Origin: Azotosporobacter soli
GTDB taxonomy: Bacteria > Bacillota > Negativicutes > SG130
Direction of reading: 5' to 3'
Assembly: GCF_030542965.1 (NCBI RefSeq)
Contig: NZ_JAUAOA010000007.1
Coordinates: 108,095 to 172,094 of the forward strand
DNA: 64,000 bases
The notes beneath the pieces were generated by a model. The model was not told where the DNA came from. It did not search any database and was given only the letters and a program-made list of their open reading frames with translations. Of the stretch, positions 17,006 to 25,321 are shown one piece after another; positions within the stretch are counted from its first letter, which is position 1; every line of letters begins with the position of its first letter. Position numbers and translations under genes: made by a program.

Positions 17006-17563
17006 TTACACTTCCATGATTTCTTTTTCTTTTGCCGCCATGACAGCATCGACCTCTTTGATATACTTATCGGTCAATTTTTGAATGTCTTCTTGGCCTT
17101 TTTTGGCCTCATCCTCTGAAATCAGTTTGTCTTTTTCCAGTTTCTTCACTGCATCGTTGGCATCGCGGCGCAGATTGCGCACCGTCACACGCGACTCCTC
17201 CGATTTCTTGTGCACTTGTTTGACGAGTTCCTGACGACGCTCCTGCGTCAATTGAGGAATATTCAAACGGATAATCGCTCCGTCGCTATTCGGATTCATT
17301 CCCAGATCCGATTTCATGATCGCCTTTTCAATTGCCGGCACCATTGTTTTTTCCCAGGGTTGGATAACAATGGTTCGGGGTTCTGGTACCGATACATTGG
17401 CGACCTGATTGACCGCCGTCGGCGTTCCGTAATAATCAACCATGACTTTTTCTAAGAGCGCCGGGGTAGCACGGCCAGCCCGCAAAGTAGATAATTCTTT
17501 GCGCAATGCTTCCATTGCCTTTTTCATTTTATCTTCATATTGATTAAAAATATCCTTGATCAT
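17006..17563 (-). CDS. frr: Ribosome recycling factor
   Basis: Splits the post-termination ribosome together with EF-G. 185 residues, normal length. Clear family sequence: MKKAMEALRKELSTLRAGRA near residues 13-32, LLEKVMVDYYGTPT, and the helical C-terminus with VRNLRRDANDAVKKLEKD. SD GGAGGGG before the ATG at 17563; 1 nt after pyrH. Confidence 0.97.
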   Translation of the reverse strand: MIKDIFNQYEDKMKKAMEALRKELSTLRAGRATPALLEKVMVDYYGTPTAVNQVANVSVPEPRTIVIQPWEKTMVPAIEKAIMKSDLGMNPNSDGAIIRLNIPQLTQERRQELVKQVHKKSEESRVTVRNLRRDANDAVKKLEKDKLISEDEAKKGQEDIQKLTDKYIKEVDAVMAAKEKEIMEV

Positions 17564-17564
17564 A

Positions 17565-18392
<828 letters not shown>

Positions 18393-19040
18393 TTATTGTT
18401 TCACTGCTGCAGCTACTTCAGCAGCAAAATCATTGGCTTTTTTCTCAATGCCTTCACCCAGTTGATAGCGGGTGAAACGACGGATCGAAATATTTTCGCC
18501 GATCTTCGAAATCGCTTCGTTGATCATTTGTGCAATCGTCTTATCCGGATCCTTAATGAATCCCTGTTCCATCAAACAGATTTCTTTATAAAATTTATCA
18601 ACCCGGCCAACTACCATTTTTTCAACAATATTGGCAGGCTTGCCTTCATTCAGCGCTTGCGCCTTGAGAACTTCCATTTCATGTTCCACGACTTCAGCCG
18701 GAACTTCTTCACGACGGACATAGGCCGGATTCGCAGCAGCGATTTGCATCGCAATATCTTTAGCCATGGCCTTAAAGTTATCGGTTTTTGCGACAAAATC
18801 AGTCTCGCAGTTTACCTCGACCAATACGCCGATGCGGCCGTTGGCATGGATGTAAGATTCTACAACACCCTCAGCAGCAACACGCCCTGCTTTTTTAGCA
18901 GCAGCCGACAAACCTTTTTCACGCAGAAAATCCACGGCTTTATCAATATCGCCATTTGTTTCGGTCAGAGCTTTCTTGCAATCCATCATGCCTGCGCCGG
19001 TAAGTTCACGCAGTTGTTTTACCATTTCAGCAGTTACCAT
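18393..19040 (-). CDS. tsf: Translation elongation factor Ts
   Basis: Nucleotide exchange factor for EF-Tu. [21 protein letters not shown] near residue 8 with the [12 protein letters not shown] signature, then [20 protein letters not shown] near 68. At 215 residues it is the short form, lacking part of the core present in the roughly 280-290-residue E. coli and Bacillus proteins. SD AGGAGG before the ATG. Follows rpsB across a structured 74-nt gap. Confidence 0.96.
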   Translation of the reverse strand: MVTAEMVKQLRELTGAGMMDCKKALTETNGDIDKAVDFLREKGLSAAAKKAGRVAAEGVVESYIHANGRIGVLVEVNCETDFVAKTDNFKAMAKDIAMQIAAANPAYVRREEVPAEVVEHEMEVLKAQALNEGKPANIVEKMVVGRVDKFYKEICLMEQGFIKDPDKTIAQMINEAISKIGENISIRRFTRYQLGEGIEKKANDFAAEVAAAVKQ

Positions 19041-19064
19041 ATTCGCTCCTCCTAGCTATTAATG

Positions 19065-19101
19065 AAGGTAAGGAGGCGTCTACAACGCTCCCCCTTACCT
19101 T
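19065..19101 (-). other. Stem-loop in the rpsB-tsf intergenic region
   Basis: Arms AAGGTAAGG.. (19065-19080) and ..CCTTACCTT (19084-19101) form a long imperfect hairpin. No T-run follows on the minus strand. It could modulate the S2 to EF-Ts ratio by RNA processing or partial attenuation; this is inference. Confidence 0.5.
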
Positions 19102-19114
19102 CTCTATTTACAGA

Positions 19115-19828
19115 TTACTCAGCTGCAGCAGCTTCTTCTTCCATTTGCTCACCTTGGCGAGCTTCGAGGACAGCGTCAGCCATTTTGCCAGCCAACAGCT
19201 TAACGGCACGGATCGCATCATCATTCGCAGGAATGACATGGTCGATTTCGTCCGGGTCGCAGTTGGTGTCAACAATACCAACGATAGGAATCCCCAGTTT
19301 TTTAGCTTCTGCTACCGCAATGCGCTCTTTGCGCGGGTCAATGATGAACAGCGCGTCCGGCAGTTTTTTCATGGTCTTGATGCCGCCCAAGAATTTTTGC
19401 AGTCGTTCCATTTCATGGCGCAACTTGATCACTTCTTTTTTCGGCAGAACTTCGAACATGCCTTGCGCTTCCATTTCTTCCAGTTTAACCAAACGGCTAA
19501 TCCGACGTTGAATGGTTTGGAAGTTGGTGAGCATGCCGCCCAACCATCTTTCATTTACATAGTACATGTTGCAGCGTTGTGCTTCGTCACGCACTGCTTC
19601 TTGCGCTTGTTTCTTTGTACCGACAAACAGAATGGTACCTGTCTGCGCCAATTCACGCACAAAATTATAAGCCTCTTCAACCTTCTTGACAGTCTTTTGC
19701 AGGTCAATGATATAAATACCATTGCGCTCCGTAAAGATGTAGGGAGCCATTTTAGGATTCCAGCGTCTGGTCTGATGACCGAAATGCACCCCGGCCTCCA
19801 ACAGTTGTTTCATAGAAATTACCGACAT
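19115..19828 (-). CDS. rpsB: 30S ribosomal protein S2
   Basis: S2 of the small subunit. [20 protein letters not shown] near the N-terminus, [25 protein letters not shown] near 65, [15 protein letters not shown] near 90, and the signature [20 protein letters not shown] near 190. ATG at 19828 after AGGAGGTG; 237 residues. The ORF could extend 3 codons upstream, but without an SD. Confidence 0.97.
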   Translation of the reverse strand: MSVISMKQLLEAGVHFGHQTRRWNPKMAPYIFTERNGIYIIDLQKTVKKVEEAYNFVRELAQTGTILFVGTKKQAQEAVRDEAQRCNMYYVNERWLGGMLTNFQTIQRRISRLVKLEEMEAQGMFEVLPKKEVIKLRHEMERLQKFLGGIKTMKKLPDALFIIDPRKERIAVAEAKKLGIPIVGIVDTNCDPDEIDHVIPANDDAIRAVKLLAGKMADAVLEARQGEQMEEEAAAAE

Positions 19829-19941
19829 GAAAGTCACCTCCTGTTTTTTTTACCGCCGCAATTGTCATCTCCTAAATGGAAACCAACGTTTTGTTGGCAC
19901 AGTCCATCGGATTCAATGCGTGTGGATTTACAACGAATAAT

Positions 19942-19970
19942 AATATACCATAAATTTCACAAATTTACAA
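19942..19970 (-). promoter_or_regulatory. Sigma-A promoter of rpsB
   Basis: -35 TTGTAA (19965-19970), 17-nt spacer, -10 TATATT (19942-19947). It would give an rpsB leader of roughly 110 nt. The leader contains a small CCAAC/GTTGG hairpin and might carry S2 autoregulation, which I cannot show. Confidence 0.65.
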
Positions 19971-19983
19971 GCGGCTCAAAAAA

Positions 19984-20526
19984 TTATTTGCGATGCAGCT
20001 GTAAAAGCAGCATGATTTCACCCTTGCCGGCGCCGGTAGCTTTCGCAATTTCCGTTACGCTATAGCCCTGCTCCGCCATCGTCAGAATCAACTTACGCCG
20101 ATCCCCGCTGTCCTGCACTTCTGGAAAAACACCTTTTTCAGTTTCAACTTCACCAGACTGTGCTAAAACGCTCTCTTGCGCTGCGTACCAATCTTCAGTA
20201 ACCGGCTGCGCTTTAAACGGCGCGGGAGAAGGATGGGCAACCGCTTTGCTGTCATATTCTTTCAGCAGTCTTTCGGCAGTTGTTAACTTTTCTTCCAGTT
20301 CCCGACTGCGGTTCTCCGCTTCAGTCAATAAAAATTCCAGGTGATTCATCTTATCTTCCAGTTCTCTAATCACAACGGCTCCGGCAGCTTCCAATTGTGT
20401 TTGAAATTCCAGCGTCGCCGTATGCATGTTAAGAGAAAACACTTCCATCAGCATTTTCCGTTTATAGACGATGAAAAAACCGCCAAACAGAATAATGAGT
20501 ATGCTAATAATTCCACCTGCAGTCAT
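19984..20526 (-). CDS. SwrB-like membrane-anchored protein with C-terminal HTH (DUF6115 type)
   Basis: 180 residues: an N-terminal membrane span (GGIISILIILFGGFFIVYK, residues 4-22), a coiled coil near residues 50-95 (ELEDKMNHLEFLLTEAENRS), a variable linker, and a C-terminal helix-turn-helix-like segment (MAEQGYSVTEIAKATGAGKG). Architecture and position, between the sigD region and rpsB, match B. subtilis SwrB (YlxL), which helps activate the flagellar export apparatus through FliP. Sequence identity cannot be judged here, so orthology is inference. SD GAGGTGG. Confidence 0.75.
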   Translation of the reverse strand: MTAGGIISILIILFGGFFIVYKRKMLMEVFSLNMHTATLEFQTQLEAAGAVVIRELEDKMNHLEFLLTEAENRSRELEEKLTTAERLLKEYDSKAVAHPSPAPFKAQPVTEDWYAAQESVLAQSGEVETEKGVFPEVQDSGDRRKLILTMAEQGYSVTEIAKATGAGKGEIMLLLQLHRK

Positions 20527-20535
20527 GGTTCCACC

Positions 20536-20874
20536 TCATGTCTTGATATCGATTCGCCGGCCGCGCATCGGATCCTTCGCGGCCCGTTCCTCTGCGGCTG
20601 CATCCACTTCGCTTGCGGCTTGTTTCCGCTCTTTGCCGCCTTCGTCACCCTTACCCTGTTTGTGGGCGTCCCCTTTGTCTTCGCGTTTTATTTTGCCGCC
20701 TTCACTTTTTTTCGTATCTTGTACTTGTTTTTGTTGGCGTTCCGCACGCTGTTGGAGCTGTTCGGCAAATTGTTGCTGCTGCGTCATGGGTTGCTGATTT
20801 GCATGCTGCTGCGTCTTTCCCACATCGGTCGCATGCGGGATCAAGACTTGCATATCCATCGGACGTATATTCAT
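20536..20874 (-). CDS. Small glutamine- and charge-rich protein, function unknown
   Basis: 112 residues starting MNIRPMDMQVLIPHATDVGK after SD AGAGGTG. The first 20 residues look like a conserved motif; the rest is hydrophilic and probably disordered (QQQQFAEQLQQRAERQQKQ, then a Lys/Glu/Gly-rich tail). I do not recognise a function. It sits between the fapA terminator and the SwrB-like gene, which suggests a motility link by position only. Confidence 0.65.
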   Translation of the reverse strand: MNIRPMDMQVLIPHATDVGKTQQHANQQPMTQQQQFAEQLQQRAERQQKQVQDTKKSEGGKIKREDKGDAHKQGKGDEGGKERKQAASEVDAAAEERAAKDPMRGRRIDIKT

Positions 20875-20921
20875 AGCTGCCACCTCTCTTTTCAGAGTTC
20901 TTTCAGGTAGCCTGTAGCAAA

Positions 20922-20950
20922 TAAAAAGGTAGGCTTACCATCGGTAAGCC
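20922..20950 (-). terminator. Terminator after fapA (end of the flagellar/chemotaxis operon)
   Basis: Perfect 8-bp stem GGCTTACC / GGTAAGCC (20932-20950) with a 3-nt loop. On the minus strand TACCTTTTTATTTG follows. It lies 7 nt after the fapA stop. Confidence 0.8.
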
Positions 20951-20957
20951 GCCGTTT

Positions 20958-22550
20958 CTATTTAAAGCTACCTATTCTAATTTCGCCATCTTCCGCATAC
21001 AACGAAGAGAATTTCAGCGCTTCTCTGATTGGCTTAACCAATGTTCCGATAACCACTTTTACTCCGGGATACATGATCTCGGCAACTTTAATCCTGCCGT
21101 ATTTCATTTCTTCAAAAGCCAGTTCAATATCCGTCATCCTGTTGCGCATCGTTTCCACCTGACCGACTAAATGAAATTGGGCTTTTGTCAATTTCAACAA
21201 CATTTCACGCTTATCCTGCGGCATCGTTGTCTGATCCATTCCCCGCAAAATACTGAGCGCTTTTTGCGTTTGTTCCAGGCTCACTTCCACTTTTTTAATC
21301 TCGCGCCGAATGTTCTGGTACTCTTCCCTTAGTTGCGGATTAACGCCAACTTCCAGCTCTGTACTCGTCGACATTTGCGTTCCCAGCATTTTGGCACGAA
21401 TTTCTTCGCCAGCCAAGATATTGCCCCCGGCAATCAGGCCACGCTTTCCTTCGACAATGACTTTTTTTCCTGCACTAATGCGTGAATGAAGTATGACTTC
21501 GTTCACGATTACATCGTTGCCCGCCTGTACAGTAGCATTTTCAATGAACTTGGCCACTACGTTTTCCACTGCCTTGACGTAACCGCGGTGCATGCCCTGA
21601 ATACCCATTTTTATAACAACATTCTTACCTTCTACAATGCCGCCGCTTACTGTGCCGTACACTTCAATATTGCCTTCCGCCTTGACGGTAAAGCCAGGTT
21701 GAACCGACCCTTTTACTACGACATTGCCGACAAATTCGATATTGCCGGTAGATAAGTCAACATCTTCTTTAATCTCAATGACAGGTACAACGCTGATCTT
21801 ATTATTGGCAACGACTACCTGTCCGGCAATTCCCGCAGTAATTGTATTTTCTACCGCCTGCACATTCTTGCCAAGCGGCAGCGGAACTTCTTTACCCGCT
21901 TTAGCTACGATAGCAATCCCCAGCACATCGGATCCCGGCACACCCGGAACGGATGGGATTTTTTCTGCAAGCAGATCTCCCTGCATCACAATCGTAAAAA
22001 GATTTAAATCTTTATAATCGACTTTGCCGTCATCCAATTCGACAGGTTTTCCTTTGTTCTCCAAGTCGACATGGTATTTAATCTGCGAATCGATTCCATT
22101 GACCGCAGGTTGCCCCTTTGCGATCACAACCCGATTCCCGGGACGCTCCAGTGCCTTTCGCGCCTCCGCTTCATCGAAACCAAAGACAATTCCACTCGCG
22201 TTTATTTTTTCCAAAACCTCTTCCCAGGCAATCAAAGGCGCATTTTTAGACATATCAATCTGAAGGGTCGCTTCCATACGATCCTTAGAAATTTCCACAT
22301 GAATTTCTGATTGTCCTATCGTCGCAATTTTAACTGCCTGAGCACTTGGTTTATTAATCTCATGCGTTATCGTTTTTTGGTCGTACTCCACAACGCCGCG
22401 TTTGTCGAGTTCTGCAACAATTTCGGCTTCCGAAACCGCTTTTCCCTCACCTTCGGAAGGAAACACGGTTAAAAACAAGTCTTCCCCTTCTTGGTTGATA
22501 GAAAATGCACCCTGTTTGTTTTTCACTTCTACTTGTTCTTCCCCACTCAT
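20958..22550 (-). CDS. fapA: FapA family protein (DUF342)
   Basis: 530 residues. Large DUF342/FapA protein with an N-terminal FapA domain and a central right-handed beta-helix made of repeated short units (GNIEFVGNVVVKGSV, AEGNIEVYGTVSGGIVEGKN, AGNDVIVNEVILHSRISAGK), then a coiled coil (EYQNIRREIKKVEVSLEQTQ). FapA proteins are tied to flagellar assembly and polar localisation in some bacteria; the exact role in Firmicutes is not settled. ATG at 22550 with GGGGAGG 9 nt upstream. Last gene of the che/sigD operon, 24 nt after sigD. Confidence 0.85.
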   Translation of the reverse strand: MSGEEQVEVKNKQGAFSINQEGEDLFLTVFPSEGEGKAVSEAEIVAELDKRGVVEYDQKTITHEINKPSAQAVKIATIGQSEIHVEISKDRMEATLQIDMSKNAPLIAWEEVLEKINASGIVFGFDEAEARKALERPGNRVVIAKGQPAVNGIDSQIKYHVDLENKGKPVELDDGKVDYKDLNLFTIVMQGDLLAEKIPSVPGVPGSDVLGIAIVAKAGKEVPLPLGKNVQAVENTITAGIAGQVVVANNKISVVPVIEIKEDVDLSTGNIEFVGNVVVKGSVQPGFTVKAEGNIEVYGTVSGGIVEGKNVVIKMGIQGMHRGYVKAVENVVAKFIENATVQAGNDVIVNEVILHSRISAGKKVIVEGKRGLIAGGNILAGEEIRAKMLGTQMSTSTELEVGVNPQLREEYQNIRREIKKVEVSLEQTQKALSILRGMDQTTMPQDKREMLLKLTKAQFHLVGQVETMRNRMTDIELAFEEMKYGRIKVAEIMYPGVKVVIGTLVKPIREALKFSSLYAEDGEIRIGSFK

Positions 22551-22574
22551 CACAAAAAGCCTCCCCAACGAATA

Positions 22575-23330
22575 TCAGACCAAACACGATTTAATTCTGG
22601 AAAGGGCCCCCCGAAGCCGAAAAATTGCTTTTGTATGCAGCTGTGAAATTCTTGCTTCGGACAACTTTAAAATCAAACTGATTTCCTTTAATGTCAATCC
22701 ATCGTAGTAGTACAAACTAATAACCAATCGCTCTTTTTCCGGCAACTTGTCAATCGTCTGCGCCAATAATTCTTTCGTCTCTTCCACTTCCACTTGATGC
22801 GAAGGATTAATGCATTGGCCTGTAGGCGTCTCCGTTTTTATGAATTCATCTAGCGGTATTAATGTACTTGCATTCAAACGTGACAGCAACTGGTACAGTT
22901 CTTCCACTTCAACGCCGAGCGCCCCTGCAATTTCTTCGTCGGTTGCCGACCGCCCCAAGTTGTGTTCCAACTGCGCTATCACTTGCTCATATTGCTTGGC
23001 TTTTTGTCGTAAACTGGTCGGCACCCAATCTTGCGCACGAATCGCATCTAAGATCGCACCACGAATCCGGGCAACGCCATACGTTTCAAATTTAATGCCA
23101 CGCGTAGGGTCAAATTTTTCTATCGCATCCAACAGACCAAAAAAACCATTGCTAATCAAGTCGTCTCGATCAACATGCTGCGGCAAACTCATGGCAATGC
23201 GACCAGCAACCAACTTCACCAATGAAAGATAATGTTCCACCAGCAATTCACGGGTCTCGGCTTTTCGATGCTGCTGATATTCGCCCCAAAGCGCCATAAC
23301 CGCTTCAGGTGTTGCCTTAGTACCATTCAT
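22575..23330 (-). CDS. sigD: RNA polymerase sigma-28 factor for motility (SigD/FliA)
   Basis: 251 residues, complete. Region 2: LSLVKLVAGRIAMSLP, then DRDDLISNGFFGLLDAIEKFDPTRGIKFETYGVARIRGAILD with the RGxKFETY/RIRG motifs of the FliA family. Region 3 near residues 115-145, and region 4 HTH LVISLYYYDGLTLKEISLIL. It directs transcription of late flagellar genes, none of which are in the window. Placed after cheD as in B. subtilis, with one extra gene between. Confidence 0.95.
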   Translation of the reverse strand: MNGTKATPEAVMALWGEYQQHRKAETRELLVEHYLSLVKLVAGRIAMSLPQHVDRDDLISNGFFGLLDAIEKFDPTRGIKFETYGVARIRGAILDAIRAQDWVPTSLRQKAKQYEQVIAQLEHNLGRSATDEEIAGALGVEVEELYQLLSRLNASTLIPLDEFIKTETPTGQCINPSHQVEVEETKELLAQTIDKLPEKERLVISLYYYDGLTLKEISLILKLSEARISQLHTKAIFRLRGALSRIKSCLV

Positions 23331-23358
23331 GTTTTATACCCCCAACCTCAACGCCCAG

Positions 23359-23700
23359 TCATTCTTTGGGGTGCGCAATATTTTCAAAATGCTCCGGCGT
23401 CAGCGGATCAAATTCCGCTTCTTCCTCTTCTGTAGTCAATTCGCTCTCTGTACCCTCAATGCCTTCTTCCGTCTGTTCTTCTTCCTTTTTATCCGTCTGA
23501 TTCAAGCGCGTCAACCAGCTCTGTAAAAAGCGTTCCCAGAGCAAGCCTAAACCAAAACCGACGATTGCGAAGATAAACATGGAAACCGCTGTACGGTACA
23601 AAACCGTTGACGGTCTAGCCGCATTGCCAAAACCACTGAAAATAGTACATATCCCCACTAAGACTGCCAAGCTAACAGCAAAACGTAGTTTGAGCACCAT
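23359..23700 (-). CDS. Two-span membrane protein with acidic tail, unknown
   Basis: About 113 residues starting at ATG 23700 (GTG 23697 is equally well placed relative to GGAGG). Two hydrophobic segments, AVSLAVLVGICTIFSGFGNA and AVSMFIFAIVGFGLGLLWER, are followed by a strongly acidic C-terminus (KKEEEQTEEGIEGTESELTT). No family recognised. It lies between cheD and sigD, where B. subtilis has no gene, and is likely cotranscribed with them. Confidence 0.7.
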   Translation of the reverse strand: MVLKLRFAVSLAVLVGICTIFSGFGNAARPSTVLYRTAVSMFIFAIVGFGLGLLWERFLQSWLTRLNQTDKKEEEQTEEGIEGTESELTTEEEEAEFDPLTPEHFENIAHPKE

Positions 23701-23710
23701 ATACCTCCAA

Positions 23711-24196
23711 CTACAACTCTTTTTCCCCTTTGTCAATCGTCTTGACTTTGTAAATTCCGCTATCGAGTTTCAATTCGACCGTCCGACCATAATTTCCGCC
23801 CGTATCGTCCGCGATAATGCGTAGATCTAATTTCTTCAAGACGACTTTCACCGCTTCTACATTTCGTTCGCCCACACGCATTACGTCTGTGGCATTTGCA
23901 AAAGTGAACATTTGCGCGCCGCCAGCAATTTTGGCCGTCAATCTTGATTTGACAGCACCCAATTTCAAAATTTCGTCCAGCATGATCGGCAAACAGGTAT
24001 CTGCAAACTTTGCCGGATTTTCCGTAGAGCGCGCCTGGGTGCTGTCCGGTAACATAATGTGGGCCAAACCGCCCACCTTAGCGACCGAATCATACACCGC
24101 AATCCCAACACACGAACCCAATCCATAACTGATCAGGCTGTTGGGGTTTTTTCCCACTTTATAATCCGCCATCCCCACTTTGATCAGTTCTGACAT
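23711..24196 (-). CDS. cheD: Chemoreceptor glutamine deamidase CheD
   Basis: Deamidates receptor glutamines and modulates CheC. 161 residues with the catalytic core LISYGLGSCVGIAVYDSVAK (Cys near residue 29) and GGLAHIMLPDS supplying the histidine, then KIAGGAQMF. The ATG at 24196 overlaps the cheC stop. Together with CheC it forms the Bacillus-type adaptation system. Confidence 0.95.
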   Translation of the reverse strand: MSELIKVGMADYKVGKNPNSLISYGLGSCVGIAVYDSVAKVGGLAHIMLPDSTQARSTENPAKFADTCLPIMLDEILKLGAVKSRLTAKIAGGAQMFTFANATDVMRVGERNVEAVKVVLKKLDLRIIADDTGGNYGRTVELKLDSGIYKVKTIDKGEKEL

Positions 24197-24825
24197 TATT
24201 CCCTCACCCCTATTGCCGCCAAAATGGTGTTCAAGGAGCCCGGGTCAGGAATCAGGAAGAAGTGTCCTTTGACACCATCCATCTCCGTTGTAAATTCCGT
24301 CTCAATAACAAGCGCATGATCCCCCATCTGGCCCAACTGAATAAGAATAACGCTTAATATGGCCCCGGCCATATCCAACGCAAGAGCCGGAATCGACGGC
24401 AATAACGTCAGATTCGTAAAATGCGACAGCGCATTCAAGTATGCGCCTGCCAGGATATTGCCAATTTCCATCAACGCCGATTCATCCATGGAGTTAAGTG
24501 AGGTTGTATATCCTTGCTCGCGCCCCATTAACATGTCAACTAAATAAAAAGCACTTTCCCTTGGCAGCAAAAACAGTATGCTGCCCGGAGCCGGACCGAA
24601 GACTCGCAAATACACGCCAGCCACCATGGCATCCGGGCCACCTACAACATCAGGTACATCGCCAAGCGGCATAATAGCGACCTGCGGTACCGTCATATCA
24701 ATCTTGCGATTAATAATTTGTGACAACGCCGTGGCCGAATTGCCTGCCCCCACATTGCCGATCTCGCGCAACGCATCTAATTGTATCGCCGATAAATTCA
24801 GGATATCTTCAGACAAGCCAGTCAC
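24196..24825 (-). CDS. cheC: CheY-P phosphatase CheC
   Basis: 209 residues. Two phosphatase signatures of the CheC/CheX/FliY family are intact: LREIGNVGAGNSATALSQII near residue 20 and LMEIGNILAGAYLNALSHF near 118, each with the ExxN pair. It hydrolyses CheY-P and works with CheD. Its neighbours CheW and CheD support the role. Confidence 0.95.
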   Translation of the reverse strand: MTGLSEDILNLSAIQLDALREIGNVGAGNSATALSQIINRKIDMTVPQVAIMPLGDVPDVVGGPDAMVAGVYLRVFGPAPGSILFLLPRESAFYLVDMLMGREQGYTTSLNSMDESALMEIGNILAGAYLNALSHFTNLTLLPSIPALALDMAGAILSVILIQLGQMGDHALVIETEFTTEMDGVKGHFFLIPDPGSLNTILAAIGVRE

Positions 24826-24842
24826 TCCTCTTTCGCCACAGT

Positions 24843-25307
24843 TTAACTGGCTTTGGGTTCTTGCCCAATGCCGGTAATCGACTCTAAGTTAATCAAAATA
24901 ATCAAACGGTTCTCCAGTTTTCCGACCCCATTCAGATATTCAGCGTCAACGCCGCTGACAACAATATCCGGTGCGTCAATGTTTTCCTGTTCAATGGCCA
25001 TTACCTCGGACACCGCATCAACAATCATCCCTACTGCCACTTCATCAATCTTTACAATAACAATTCGCGTATCTTCCGTATACTCCTGGTGCGGCAGGTT
25101 CAAGCGTTTTTTCAGGTCAATCACCGGCAATACGCTGCCGCGTAAATTCATGACGCCCTTGATATAGTCCGGCGCATGAGGCACCCGTGCGATATCTGTC
25201 ATCCGCTTAATCTCTTGCACCTGCAAAATACTGACACCATATTCTTCTCGTCCAAGCTTAAATATCACCAATTGTACTTCGTTTCCAGAATAGCTGCTTT
25301 CCGACAT
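24843..25307 (-). CDS. cheW: Chemotaxis coupling protein CheW
   Basis: 154 residues, a single CheW domain: VQLVIFKLGREEYGVSILQVQEI at the N-terminus, RVPHAPDYIKGVMNLRGSVLPVIDL in the middle and VGMIVDAVSEVMAI after it. Couples receptors to CheA. Lies 14 nt after cheA. Confidence 0.96.
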   Translation of the reverse strand: MSESSYSGNEVQLVIFKLGREEYGVSILQVQEIKRMTDIARVPHAPDYIKGVMNLRGSVLPVIDLKKRLNLPHQEYTEDTRIVIVKIDEVAVGMIVDAVSEVMAIEQENIDAPDIVVSGVDAEYLNGVGKLENRLIILINLESITGIGQEPKAS

Positions 25308-25321
25308 AATTTCCAGCCTCC

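Noticed and set aside
19145..20065. 306-codon plus-strand ORF opposite rpsB and the SwrB-like gene
   Set aside because: Antisense to rpsB, Phe/His-rich, no recognisable family or promoter.
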